This document shows positions 23,750 through 32,160 of a DNA stretch of 64,000 bases, in pieces; the stretch's first letter is position 1; every line of letters starts with the position of its first letter. The notes under the pieces were generated by a model, which did no database searches, was not told the DNA's origin, and saw nothing but the letters and a program-made list of their open reading frames with translations. The stretch is from DASYTH01 sp045806965 (GTDB taxonomy: Bacteria > Actinomycetota > Actinomycetes > Mycobacteriales > Pseudonocardiaceae), in the NCBI GenBank assembly GCA_045806965.1, contig JBJMIG010000035.1, forward strand, positions 1 through 64,000, given 5' to 3'. Position numbers and translations under genes: made by a program.

Positions 23750-26026
23750 ATGAGCGGACGCGTGCGGCGCGACGTGCGGGTCGAGGGCGTTGTCCAGGGT
23801 GTTGGTTTCCGCCCGTTCGTGTTCGCGCTGGCCAGCCGGCTGGGACTGGCCGGCCGGGTGGGCAACGACGTCGACGGGGTGTTCATCGAGATCGAGGGGC
23901 CCGGCGCGGACGTGGCCGACTTCCTGGCGGCGCTGCGTCGCGAGGCCCCGCCGCTGGCCGAGATCGAGCGGGTCACCGCGGTGGCCGCCGAGCCGACCGG
24001 CGCCGGGGACTTCACGATCGTGCCGAGCGAGGCAGGCGGGCCGCGCCGAACCCTGGTCTCGGCGGACAGCGCCACCTGCGCGGACTGCCTGCGTGAGCTG
24101 GCCGACCCGGCCGACCGCCGGTTCCGCTACCCGTTCGTCAACTGCACCAACTGCGGGCCGCGGTTCACCATCGTCCGGGACGTGCCCTACGACCGGCCGC
24201 TCACCACGATGGCCTCCTTCGCCATGTGCCGCGCCTGCGCGACGGAATACCACGACCCGGCCGACCGCCGGTTCCACGCCCAGCCCACCTGCTGCCCGGA
24301 CTGTGGGCCCCGGCTCGCTCTGGACGGCTCGACCGGTGACCCGATCCCGGCCGCCGCCGAACTGCTGCGCGCCGGGAAGGTGTTGGCGATCAAGGGTCTC
24401 GGCGGTTACCACCTCGCGGTGCTTGCCACCGACGAAGCCGCCGCGGCCACCCTGCGGCGGCGCAAACACCGGGAGGACAAGCCGTTCGCGGTGATGGTGG
24501 CCGACCTGGCCGCGGCCGGGCTGCTGGTGGCCATCGAACCGACCGCGGCCAAGCTGTTGGAAAGCCGGCGCCGGCCGATCGTGCTGCTGCCGAGGCACCC
24601 CGGCGCGGCGGTGGCACCGTCGGTCGCGCCCGGCAACCGGGCGCTCGGGGTCATGCTGCCCTACACCCCGCTACACCACCTGCTGCTCGACGCGGTCGCC
24701 GCACCGATCGTGCTGACCAGCGGGAACGTCTCGGACGAGCCGATCGCCTACCGCGACGAGGATGCCAGGGAGCGGCTGGCCGGCATCGCGGACGCGTTGC
24801 TCGCCCATGACCGGCCGATCCACATCCGAACCGACGACTCGGTGGTCCGCCCGTTCCGGGGCCGGGAGTCGGTCCTGCGCCGCTCGCGCGGCTACGTACC
24901 GGAGCCGGTGACGCTGCGCTGGGCGCTGCCCCGGCCGGTGCTGGCCTGCGGCGCCGAGCTGAAGAACACCTTCTGCCTGGCCAAGGAGCACCACGCGTTC
25001 GTCTCGCACCACATCGGGGACCTGGAGAACTACTCGACATTACGGTCCTTTGTGGAGGGCATCGAGCACTTCGGCCGGTTGTTCGACGTCGAGCCCGAGC
25101 TGGTCGCGCACGACCTGCACCCCGAATACCTGTCCACGAAGCACGCCAGGGAGCTGTCCGGGGTCGAGTTGGTCGGCGTGCAGCACCACCACGCGCACAT
25201 CGCGTCCTGCCTGGCCGACAACGGCGAACCCGGGCCGGTTCTCGGGGTGGCCTTCGACGGGCTCGGCTATGGCGCCGACGGCACCATCTGGGGTGGCGAG
25301 TTCCTGCGCGCCGACCTGACCTCCGCCGAGCGGGTCGGACACCTTGCCGCGGTGCCGATGCCCGGTGGCACCGCGGCGATCCGGCAGCCCTGGCGGATGA
25401 CGGCGTCCTATTTGGACATCGCGTACGCCGGCGAGCCGCCGGCGGACCTTGCCGTGGTGCGGCGCAATCTCCAGCGCTGGGACCAGGTCCGCGCGCTCGC
25501 CAGGTCGGGCCTCAACTCGCCGCCGACCTCGAGTGCCGGACGGCTGTTCGACGCGGTGTCCGCCCTGCTCGGATTGCGCGACACGGTCAACTACGAGGGC
25601 CAGGCCGCGATCGAGCTCGAACAACACGCCGACCCGGCGGAGTCCGGCGCCTACCCGGCCGCGGTCGCCGACGGGTGGCCGCTGGTGCTGGCCGGGGCGG
25701 ACCTGGTCCGCGCCGCCGCCGAGGACCTGTTGGCCGGTACCGCCCCCGCGGTGATCGCCGCCAGATTCCACAACGGGGTGGTGGACGCGATCGTGCGGAC
25801 CTGCCGGACGCTGCGCGAACGCACCGGCCTGGGCACGGTGGCCCTCTCCGGTGGCGTGTTCCAGAACCTCCTGTTGCTGCACCGCACGGTCGACCGGTTG
25901 CGGGCAGCCGGCTTCCGCGTGCTGTGGCACAGCCGGATACCCACCAACGACGGCGGGATCAGCCTTGGCCAGGCGGTGGTCGCGGCGGCCGTCGACTCAG
26001 GCGGCGGTCTCCTCGCGCAGACCTGA
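23750..26026 (+). CDS. hypF: HypF carbamoyltransferase for [NiFe]-hydrogenase maturation
   Basis: About 758 aa (ATG 23750; a GTG at 23735 is possible). Domains in order: acylphosphatase (VRVEGVVQGVGFRPFVFALA, 1-90), two zinc-ribbon modules (CADCLRELADPADRRFRYPFVNCTNCGPRF and CRACATEYHDPADRRFHAQPTCCPDCGPR), a YrdC-like domain (LAIKGLGGYHLAVLATDE, KHREDKPFAVMV, LTSGNVSDEPIA) and a Kae1-like domain (VQHHHAHIASCLADNG, AFDGLGYG). It makes and transfers the carbamoyl group used by HypE to form the CN ligands of the hydrogenase iron. Separated from the other hyp genes by the structural operon. Confidence 0.95.
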   Translation: MSGRVRRDVRVEGVVQGVGFRPFVFALASRLGLAGRVGNDVDGVFIEIEGPGADVADFLAALRREAPPLAEIERVTAVAAEPTGAGDFTIVPSEAGGPRRTLVSADSATCADCLRELADPADRRFRYPFVNCTNCGPRFTIVRDVPYDRPLTTMASFAMCRACATEYHDPADRRFHAQPTCCPDCGPRLALDGSTGDPIPAAAELLRAGKVLAIKGLGGYHLAVLATDEAAAATLRRRKHREDKPFAVMVADLAAAGLLVAIEPTAAKLLESRRRPIVLLPRHPGAAVAPSVAPGNRALGVMLPYTPLHHLLLDAVAAPIVLTSGNVSDEPIAYRDEDARERLAGIADALLAHDRPIHIRTDDSVVRPFRGRESVLRRSRGYVPEPVTLRWALPRPVLACGAELKNTFCLAKEHHAFVSHHIGDLENYSTLRSFVEGIEHFGRLFDVEPELVAHDLHPEYLSTKHARELSGVELVGVQHHHAHIASCLADNGEPGPVLGVAFDGLGYGADGTIWGGEFLRADLTSAERVGHLAAVPMPGGTAAIRQPWRMTASYLDIAYAGEPPADLAVVRRNLQRWDQVRALARSGLNSPPTSSAGRLFDAVSALLGLRDTVNYEGQAAIELEQHADPAESGAYPAAVADGWPLVLAGADLVRAAAEDLLAGTAPAVIAARFHNGVVDAIVRTCRTLRERTGLGTVALSGGVFQNLLLLHRTVDRLRAAGFRVLWHSRIPTNDGGISLGQAVVAAAVDSGGGLLAQT

Positions 26027-26251
26027 CTTGCGGGCCAGCGTGTCCAGCACGTCGCTGACCATCGCGCCGCCGCCGCCGCCAAGTACCTGCCGGACCGCCG
26101 AGCCCGCGACCAAGGCGCCGGTCCGGATGAGCTGGTGCACCTCGGGGGACTGCCGGATGGCGTCCCAGGACTCGCGCACCTTCGCCAGGCCGTCGCGGCC
26201 CTGTCTGCTGCCGACCAGATAGCCGATCGCGAAGCCGATCAGTGTCTCCAT
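25997..26251 (-). CDS. Small protein, last gene of the hydrogenase structural operon
   Basis: 84 aa. METLIGFAIGYLVGSRQGRDGLAKVRESWDAIRQSPEVHQL begins with a short hydrophobic Gly-rich segment followed by an amphipathic helix, then a Gly-rich stretch (GGGGGAMVSDVLDTLARKSGLREE). It resembles small actinobacterial membrane-associated proteins of the YtxH-like kind (GYLVGSRQGR), possibly giving a membrane foothold. It follows the DUF6893-type gene by 1 bp and overlaps the convergent hypF by 30 bp. Function unknown. Confidence 0.65.
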   Translation of the reverse strand: METLIGFAIGYLVGSRQGRDGLAKVRESWDAIRQSPEVHQLIRTGALVAGSAVRQVLGGGGGAMVSDVLDTLARKSGLREETAA

Positions 26252-26252
26252 G

Positions 26253-26357
26253 TCACATCTCGCGGATCTCGAGGTACCGCTTGATGTCTGGCAACGACTG
26301 GATGACCGCGGCCACTACCAGTGCCACCACCAATGATTTGACCAGTCGAATCAGCAC
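26253..26357 (-). CDS. DUF6893-type small membrane protein, 34 aa
   Basis: GTG 26357 overlaps the DUF6084 stop codon; an ATG at 26369 would add four residues. The product is a single hydrophobic helix (LIRLVKSLVVALVVAAVIQSL) followed by PDIKRYLEIREM. That ending, DIKRYLxIRxM, is what I recall as the mark of a small actinobacterial family. Too short for ordinary gene callers. Its place between DUF6084 and the 84-aa gene suggests a role in docking the hydrogenase to the membrane; inferred only. Confidence 0.6.
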   Translation of the reverse strand: MLIRLVKSLVVALVVAAVIQSLPDIKRYLEIREM

Positions 26358-27010
26358 TTCGTCCTCCATTTCGCCTCGTGTTCGGCGGCCTGGTCGAGCA
26401 GGGCCACCAGCGTGCTGTCCCAGCTCGGCAACGCGTTGCGCGACTTGTATCGCTGCAACGCGTCCAGCGTCTCGCGCTGGACCCGCAACCATGCGCTGTT
26501 CGGGAAGTGCAGGTCGACGGTCTCCCGCCACACCGTCACCGGCAGGCCGAAGGAGCTCTCCTTGCTCCACGGCACCTGCTGCACCTGAAGGCGCCCGTCG
26601 ACGTTGCGGAACACGGTGCCGCTGAACAACAGCAGCAGCGGCACCACTCCGTCTGTCAAGCCGTGGAAGTACTTGGTGGAGGCGATCTCGAGGTCGTAGG
26701 TGACCGGCAGCGGCAGGTCGATCGTGGTCGCCGCGCCGAACCCGGGCACCATGGCGGACAATGTGGCCAACTGCAACGGTTTCAGCGTGTCCGCCCACCG
26801 GTCGGTGTCGCCGAACAGGTCGTGCAGCCGCTCGGCCTCCTGCGCCGAGTAGCGTCGCCGGTGCGGTTCCACCCGAATCTGGCAGCGCAGCGCGATGGCG
26901 TCGATCCGTTCGCCCTCGGTCTCGGTGATGCGCAGCTCAAGGGTCAGGCCAGGGGTGACCGCGTACCGGTCGGCCCGGGCGCCCACACAGTCGAAGACGA
27001 GTTCGGCCAC
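26351..27010 (-). CDS. DUF6084-family protein of the hydrogenase operon
   Basis: 219 aa from GTG 27010, 3 bp after the DUF5947 stop. A largely beta protein (GLTLELRITETEGERIDAIALRCQIRVEP, RRYSAQEAERLHDLFGDTDRWADTLKPLQLATLSAMVPGF, DLPLPVTYDLEIASTKYFHGL, VPLLLLFSGTVF). It is typical of actinobacterial group 1h hydrogenase clusters, where it is annotated DUF6084, but its role is unknown. No metal-binding motif, signal or membrane helix. A structural or assembly function is the simplest reading. Confidence 0.75.
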   Translation of the reverse strand: MAELVFDCVGARADRYAVTPGLTLELRITETEGERIDAIALRCQIRVEPHRRRYSAQEAERLHDLFGDTDRWADTLKPLQLATLSAMVPGFGAATTIDLPLPVTYDLEIASTKYFHGLTDGVVPLLLLFSGTVFRNVDGRLQVQQVPWSKESSFGLPVTVWRETVDLHFPNSAWLRVQRETLDALQRYKSRNALPSWDSTLVALLDQAAEHEAKWRTKC

Positions 27011-27013
27011 ACC

Positions 27014-27673
27014 TCAGCCCTCCGGCTTCCACGCGCGCGCCCTGCCGGCGAGCCCGGCGAAGAACTCGTCGATGTGTCCGGCCGCGTCCGGGCCGCCGTC
27101 GAAGCCGGTCCAGTACATCCGCACGAGGCCGACCAGTTCGTAGCACTCGTCGACGGGCACCAGGAAATAGTCCACCGCGTCGGCGGTGCGCCGAACCAGG
27201 ATCGCCTCAACCTCCGGCGCCGCCTCGGCCAGCAGCGGGTGCGTGCCGGCCAGCCCTGACCAGGCGTCGAGGTCGAGCAGACACTCGGTGGCGCCTGCCG
27301 GGCTCGGGTAGAACGCGGCCAGTCCGTGTTCGGTGCGCAGGAAGAACGCCGAGCCGACCGGGACGCCGAGCCCGTCCCAGTCCGCCGGGCTGATCGGCCG
27401 CTCAAGGTCGCGCAGGTAGCGGTCCGGCACCGCGCGGAACCGCCCGCCGCCTGCCTCCTCGCGGGTGAACAGCAGGTAGCAGGCCCGACAGGCGCACATG
27501 ATGGACCGCTGCTCGACGTCCACCACGTGCCCGTGGCCGGAGTCCACCGGGGTGGCGCACAGCTCACAGCGCTCCACCGCCGATTGCGCGGGCTGCGTCG
27601 GTTGCGCCACTGTGGACGGTTCGGGCGCGACCGGCGGCCCGACGAACCGGCGCAACCCACCGCGCGCGGTCAC
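27014..27673 (-). CDS. DUF5947-family protein of the hydrogenase operon, four-Cys site
   Basis: 219 aa from GTG 27673, overlapping the NifU/Rieske-like gene by GTGA. After a Pro-rich N-terminus it has two CxxC pairs, CELC (about 37-40) and CRAC (about 63-66) within MCACRACYLLFTREEAGG, suggesting a zinc or iron-sulfur site. The rest is a conserved alpha/beta region (ISPADWDGLGVPVGSAFF, AFYPSPAGATECLLDLDAW, DYFLVPVDECYELVGLVRMYWTGFDGG). DUF5947 is found beside group 1h hydrogenases; its biochemical role has not been shown as far as I know. Confidence 0.78.
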   Translation of the reverse strand: MTARGGLRRFVGPPVAPEPSTVAQPTQPAQSAVERCELCATPVDSGHGHVVDVEQRSIMCACRACYLLFTREEAGGGRFRAVPDRYLRDLERPISPADWDGLGVPVGSAFFLRTEHGLAAFYPSPAGATECLLDLDAWSGLAGTHPLLAEAAPEVEAILVRRTADAVDYFLVPVDECYELVGLVRMYWTGFDGGPDAAGHIDEFFAGLAGRARAWKPEG

Positions 27674-28548
27674 GACACCACCATCCTCGGCACCGCCACC
27701 CGCACACCCTGACTGTCGGACAGCAGCGGCAGCGGGTCGAGGTGCTGCGTGGTTCCGTCGAGCCCACGGCCGGCCAGCCGGACGTTGAACTTGGCCCCGC
27801 ACGCCGGGCAGGCGAGCACGTTGCCGTTCACGGTGCCGGTGGACAGCGCAGCACCACAGCTCGCGCAGCGGTCCCGGTAGGCGTACAGGGTGCCGCGCAC
27901 CGAGCAGACCAGGACCGGGGTGCCGGCCACCGTGACGCACACCGGCGCGCCGGTCGGCGGTCCGAACTCGGGCAGGGTGCTCCAGGTGCTCCGGTCGGCC
28001 GGCTCCGGCGCCGGGTCCACCGCCGGCCAGCCGGCCGGCGGTCCCATGCCGACCTGCAGCAGTGGCGCCGGCTCCGGCTCGGTCACGCCGGCCACCTCGA
28101 CCCCGGCGATGTCCGGCGCGGCGTCCAGGATCGCCGTCTCGATGGCCATCTTGACGGTCATGGTTGACGACGGACAGCCCTGGCAGTTGCCTTCGAGCCG
28201 CAGCTGCGCCATCCCGTGCTCGTCGACGCCGAGGTACTCCACCCCGCCGGCGTGCGAGCCGAGGTAGGGGCGCACCCGGTCCAGCGCACGCTGGATCCGG
28301 GTGTCCACCTCGAGCGGATGCAGATCGTGCAGCAGCAGCAGGCTTTCCACCAGGCTGTCCTCGGTGAGCCGGTCGATCAGCGCGGGCTCCCGCTCGCCGA
28401 GCAGGGCCACCACCCGGCGAAGTCCCTCGCCGTACATGTCGACCAGCAGCCGAACCAGCTCCTCGGCGGTCTCCCGGTCCCGGCCGGACCGCAGGCCGTC
28501 GAGGAGCCGCTCGATCTGCTCGCCGACGTCGCGTGCGTCGCGCGCCAT
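27670..28548 (-). CDS. hhyE: HhyE-like NifU/Rieske-like iron-sulfur protein
   Basis: 292 aa. A helical N-terminus (1-90) is followed by a NifU C-terminal domain (VRPYLGSHAGGVEYLG, GNCQGCPSSTMTVKMAIE with CxxC at about 123-126) and a Rieske-fold domain (190-292). In the latter the usual Cys-x-His and Cys-x2-His ligands are replaced: RCASCGAALS and CPACGAKFNV give four cysteines and no histidine. In mycobacteria HhyE-type proteins are proposed to relay electrons from the hydrogenase. Starts 1 bp after the large-subunit stop. Confidence 0.85.
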   Translation of the reverse strand: MARDARDVGEQIERLLDGLRSGRDRETAEELVRLLVDMYGEGLRRVVALLGEREPALIDRLTEDSLVESLLLLHDLHPLEVDTRIQRALDRVRPYLGSHAGGVEYLGVDEHGMAQLRLEGNCQGCPSSTMTVKMAIETAILDAAPDIAGVEVAGVTEPEPAPLLQVGMGPPAGWPAVDPAPEPADRSTWSTLPEFGPPTGAPVCVTVAGTPVLVCSVRGTLYAYRDRCASCGAALSTGTVNGNVLACPACGAKFNVRLAGRGLDGTTQHLDPLPLLSDSQGVRVAVPRMVVS

Positions 28549-28549
28549 C

Positions 28550-30319
28550 TCAGTACTCGGCGTTGAACGCGTGCGGCGTGTGCAGCTTGGTCAGCATCTT
28601 CCCGGTGCCGATGGACATGTGCACCCCACACGGCAGGCACGGGTCGAAGCTGCGCACCGCCCGCATGATGTCGATGCCCTTGAAGCGCTCCGGCGGGTTC
28701 TCCTCGAAGATCGGCGTGTTCTGTACCGCGTCCTCGTAGGGGCCGGGCGTGCCGTAGGTGTCCCGCACGCTGCCGTTCCACGGGGTCGGCGGGTACGGGT
28801 GGTAGTTGGCGATCTTGCCGCCGCGAATCACCATGTGGTGGGACAGCACGCCGCGCACCGCCTCGGTGAATCCGCAGCTGAGCGCCTCGTCCGGCACCTT
28901 GAACGGCTCCCAGGTCTTGGTGTGCCCGGCCCGGATCTCGGCCAGCGCCTTCTCCGTGAAGGTGAGCGCGAGCGCGGCGGCGTAGGCCTGGAAGTAGGTC
29001 CGCGCCCGGTTGCGCTCGATCGCGTTGCTCCACTGTGGAATCTTCCACTCGAAGGTGACCTCCGGCTTGAGCGCCGTGCGCGGCAGGCTGATCTGCACGC
29101 TGTGGCCGGTCGCCTTGATGTAGTCGGTGTTCACCAGACCGGCCAGCGCGGTCGCCCACAGCCGGGCGATCGGGCCGCCGCCGGTGTCCAGCGCGAGGTG
29201 GTCCTTGCCGTCGAACCAACGCGGCGACATGGTCCAGGAGTACTTGTCGTCGAAGTCCCGCTTGGCCGGCCGCGGGATCGTGTGCTGGTTCCACGGGTGC
29301 CTGCGGTCCACCGGGTTGCCGAGCGGATCCCGGGTGGCGAACATCTCCTGGTCCTCCCAGTCCTCGTAGAACGAGTGACCGAGCAGGATGCGGATGCCGA
29401 GGCCGATCTTGACCAGGTCGGTGGTGACCAGCTTGCCGTCCACGACCACGCCGGGGGTGACGAACATCTTCCGGCCCCAGTTGGTCATGTTCTCGTAGGT
29501 GAAGTCGCAGTACTCCGGGTCGTTCAGGCTGCCCCAGCAGCCGAGCAGAATCCGGCGCTGACCGACCTTCTCATACCCCGGCAGTGCCTGGTAGAAGAAG
29601 TCGAACAGGTCGTCGTGCATCGGCACGACCCGCTTCATGAACTCCACGTAGCGCATCAGCCGGGTCAGGTAGTCGGTGAAGAGCTGAACCGTGGCAACGG
29701 TTCCTACCCCGCCCGGATACAAAGTGGACGGGTGGACGTGGCGGCCCTCCATGAGGCAGAACATCTCCCTGGTGTAGCGGGAGACCTGCAGCGCCTCGCG
29801 GTAGAACTCGCCCTCCAGCGGGTTGAGCGAGCGCATGATGTCGCCGATGGTCCGGTAGCCGTGCTGGTCGGCGTGTGGCGACTCGGTGTTGTTCGCCAGC
29901 TCGAGCACGCCGGGATTGGTCTCGCCGACCATCTTCTCGCAGTAGTCGACCCCGACCAGGTTCTCCTGGAAGATGTTGTGGTCGAACATGTACTCCGCGG
30001 ACTCACCAAGGTTGATGATCCACTCGCCGAGGTGCGGCGGGCGGACGCCGTAGGCCATGTTCTGGTTGTACACCGAGCAGGTCGCGTGGTTGTCGCCGCA
30101 GATGCCGCAGATCCGGCTGGTGATGAAGTGCGCGTCGCGGGGATCCTTGCCCTTCATGAAGATGCTGTAGCCGCGGAAGATCGATGAGGTGCTGTGGCAC
30201 TCCACGACTTCCTTCTTGGCGAAATCGATCTTGGTGTAGATGCCGAGGCTGCCGACGATCCTGGTGACCGGATCCCACGCCATCTCGACCAGGTCGGGGT
30301 TGTCCTTGGTGGATGTCAT
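28550..30319 (-). CDS. hhyL: [NiFe]-hydrogenase large subunit, group 1h
   Basis: 589 aa. The L1 motif RICGICGDNHATCS (Cys 71 and 74) and L2 motif DPCLPCGVH (Cys 561 and 564) ligate the NiFe centre. The sequence after the L2 His (567) is a C-terminal extension of about 22 residues that the maturation protease should remove. The length and blocks (SSIFRGYSIFMKGKDPRDAHFITS, ADQHGYRTIGDIMRSLNPLEGEFY) fit the actinobacterial high-affinity class that scavenges atmospheric H2. Cytosolic-facing; starts 16 bp after the small subunit. Confidence 0.96.
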   Translation of the reverse strand: MTSTKDNPDLVEMAWDPVTRIVGSLGIYTKIDFAKKEVVECHSTSSIFRGYSIFMKGKDPRDAHFITSRICGICGDNHATCSVYNQNMAYGVRPPHLGEWIINLGESAEYMFDHNIFQENLVGVDYCEKMVGETNPGVLELANNTESPHADQHGYRTIGDIMRSLNPLEGEFYREALQVSRYTREMFCLMEGRHVHPSTLYPGGVGTVATVQLFTDYLTRLMRYVEFMKRVVPMHDDLFDFFYQALPGYEKVGQRRILLGCWGSLNDPEYCDFTYENMTNWGRKMFVTPGVVVDGKLVTTDLVKIGLGIRILLGHSFYEDWEDQEMFATRDPLGNPVDRRHPWNQHTIPRPAKRDFDDKYSWTMSPRWFDGKDHLALDTGGGPIARLWATALAGLVNTDYIKATGHSVQISLPRTALKPEVTFEWKIPQWSNAIERNRARTYFQAYAAALALTFTEKALAEIRAGHTKTWEPFKVPDEALSCGFTEAVRGVLSHHMVIRGGKIANYHPYPPTPWNGSVRDTYGTPGPYEDAVQNTPIFEENPPERFKGIDIMRAVRSFDPCLPCGVHMSIGTGKMLTKLHTPHAFNAEY

Positions 30320-30335
30320 CGGTGATCGCCCTTCC

Positions 30336-31376
30336 TCACCAGTTGGCCTGGTAGCCGGTCAGCAGCTTGTTGCCCTTGGTGCGCCACTTGGGCTCCTCGT
30401 CGACGGACCTCATGGTGAAGCCGCGCAGGGCCCGGATGACCGTGCCGTACATGCCGCTCGCCGCCGCGGACACCTTGGAACCGGGCGGCTCGTCCATGAA
30501 CGGCATGAACTTGTCCGGGAAGCCCGGCATGGTGCAGGCGATGCAGATGCCGCCGACGTTGGGACAGCCGCCGACCCCGTTGATCCAGCCGCGTTTGGGC
30601 ACGTTGCACTTCACCACCGGGCCCCAGCACCCCAGCTTCACCAGGCACTTCGGTGAGCCGTACTCCTTGGCGAACTCGCCCTGCTCGTAGTAGCCGGCCC
30701 GGTCGCAGCCCTCGTGCACGGTCGCGCCGAACAGCCAGGTCGGCCGCAGCGCCTCGTCTAGTGGGATCATCGGCGCCTGCCCGGCGGCCTGGTAGAGCAG
30801 GTACAGGATGGTCTCGGAGAGGTTGTCCGGATGGATCGGGCAACCGGGAACGTTGATGATCGGGATGCCGGCCTTGGACCGCCAGTCCCAGCCCAAGTAG
30901 TCCGGCACGCCCATGGCGCCGGTCGGGTTGCCGGCCATCGCGTGGATGCCGCCGTAGGTGGCACAGGTGCCCACCGCCATGACCGCGAGCGCCTTGGGCG
31001 CCAACCGGTCCAGCCATTCGCTGGTAGTCATCGGTTGGCCGGTCTCCGGATTGTTGCCGAACCCGCACCAGTAGCCTTCGGTCTTGATCGCCTCGTTCGG
31101 GATCGAGCCCTCGACCACGAGCACGAACGGTTCAAGCTCGCCTCGATCCGCCTTGTGCCACCACTCGATGAATGTATCCGCGCCCTGTTCGGGCCCGCAC
31201 TCGAAATCGATCAGCGGCCAGTGCACGGCGATCTTGGGTAGCCCCGGCAGCGCGCCGAGCACGATCTCCTCGATGCTGGGCTGGGTGGCCGCGGTCAGGG
31301 CCACCGAGTCCCCGTCGCAACCAAGACCGCCGTTCATCCACAAAATGTGAACCGGTGCTTCTTCGGTCGATGACAT
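30336..31376 (-). CDS. hhyS: [NiFe]-hydrogenase small subunit, group 1h
   Basis: 346 aa from ATG 31376 (GGAGG upstream). It carries three Fe-S clusters. The proximal site reads LGCDGDS, so the second ligand of the usual CxxC is Asp (C20, D23), with the rest from AVGTC and VPGCP. This 3-Cys/1-Asp pattern is known from the Ralstonia actinobacterial-type enzyme and linked to O2 insensitivity. The medial and distal ligands lie in VHEGCDRAGYY, KCLVKLGCWGP, KCNVPKRGW and GGCPNVGGICIACTMPGFPDKF. There is no Tat signal, so the enzyme stays inside. Confidence 0.96.
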   Translation of the reverse strand: MSSTEEAPVHILWMNGGLGCDGDSVALTAATQPSIEEIVLGALPGLPKIAVHWPLIDFECGPEQGADTFIEWWHKADRGELEPFVLVVEGSIPNEAIKTEGYWCGFGNNPETGQPMTTSEWLDRLAPKALAVMAVGTCATYGGIHAMAGNPTGAMGVPDYLGWDWRSKAGIPIINVPGCPIHPDNLSETILYLLYQAAGQAPMIPLDEALRPTWLFGATVHEGCDRAGYYEQGEFAKEYGSPKCLVKLGCWGPVVKCNVPKRGWINGVGGCPNVGGICIACTMPGFPDKFMPFMDEPPGSKVSAAASGMYGTVIRALRGFTMRSVDEEPKWRTKGNKLLTGYQANW

Positions 31377-31576
31377 GGTGACCTCCTCGCACGGCGCGGA
31401 TCCCCGGATCAAACGTTAGACCCGTCGCCAGACCGCAACAAGACGGAAATGTCAATCGATCAGACAGAACTGGGATCGGCATTTACCTGGCCTTTCTCCG
31501 GAGATTCCTCGATTCTCGGATTCGCCGAACCATGCGGTCTTTGCCTTTCCGTGGCGGTGGCTCTACGGTGCGTGTC
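31377..31576. promoter_or_regulatory. Divergent promoter region of the hydrogenase island
   Basis: 200 bp between the hhyS and YceI-type genes, locally more AT-rich than its surroundings. A perfect TTGACA lies on the minus strand at 31450-31455 toward hhyS, but the -10 position (TCTGGC) is poor. No clear operator seen. Confidence 0.35.
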
Positions 31577-32104
31577 ATGCCCGGACGGCGTCACCAGATC
31601 GGGCCGCAGCGCGGGCGGCTGATCCTGCGCACCTCCAGGCAGGGCGTGGCCGCGCAGGCCGGGCACGACCTGACCATCGAAGTGGCCCGCTGGCACGGCG
31701 AGCTGCGACTCGCCGACGAACCGGCGGAATGCTCCGTCGAGGTCGTCGCGGAGACGGGAAGCCTGCGCGTGCTGGACGGAACCGGTGGCGTGAAACCGTT
31801 GTCTGACCGGGACAAACGGGAGATAGCGGCTAACGCGAGAAGGATTCTGGCCGCCGACCGGCACCCGGAAGCGCGGTTCGTCTCGACGAAGATCACTGCG
31901 GATTCCATTGACGGAACGTTGACCATGCTCGGCCAAGAACACCCGTTCCGGTTGGAAATCACCCACGCGGGGGATAAGCACTACACCGCAATGGGCGGCG
32001 TTCTCCAGTCCGCGTACGGGGTCAAGCCGTACACGGCCTTCTTCGGGGCGCTCAAGCTCGCCGACCGTGTCGCGATCGACGCCGAGATCAATCTGTCGGA
32101 CTGA
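31577..32104 (+). CDS. YceI-family lipid-binding-like protein
   Basis: About 175 aa from ATG 31577. Matches the YceI lipocalin-like fold: QGVAAQAGHDLTIEVARWHGELRLADEPAECSVEVVAETGSLRV, SDRDKREIAANARRILAADRHPEARFVSTKI, LTMLGQEHPFRLEIT and YGVKPYTAFFGALKLADRVAIDAEINL. YceI proteins bind polyisoprenoids such as quinones. At the head of the hydrogenase accessory operon it could deliver or bind menaquinone, an attractive idea since group 1h enzymes need a quinone route; not proven. No signal peptide, unlike E. coli YceI. Confidence 0.8.
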   Translation: MPGRRHQIGPQRGRLILRTSRQGVAAQAGHDLTIEVARWHGELRLADEPAECSVEVVAETGSLRVLDGTGGVKPLSDRDKREIAANARRILAADRHPEARFVSTKITADSIDGTLTMLGQEHPFRLEITHAGDKHYTAMGGVLQSAYGVKPYTAFFGALKLADRVAIDAEINLSD

Positions 32105-32160
32105 TTGACTCAATGACCGAAAGAGCGAACACTTGTGTCGTTTCCGGACAGAGGTGTCTG

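Noticed and set aside
31427..31455. A sigma70-type promoter for hhyS (TTGACA at 31450)
   Set aside because: The -35 is perfect but no TANNNT lies at 16-18 bp, so I left it as a low-confidence note within the intergenic entry.
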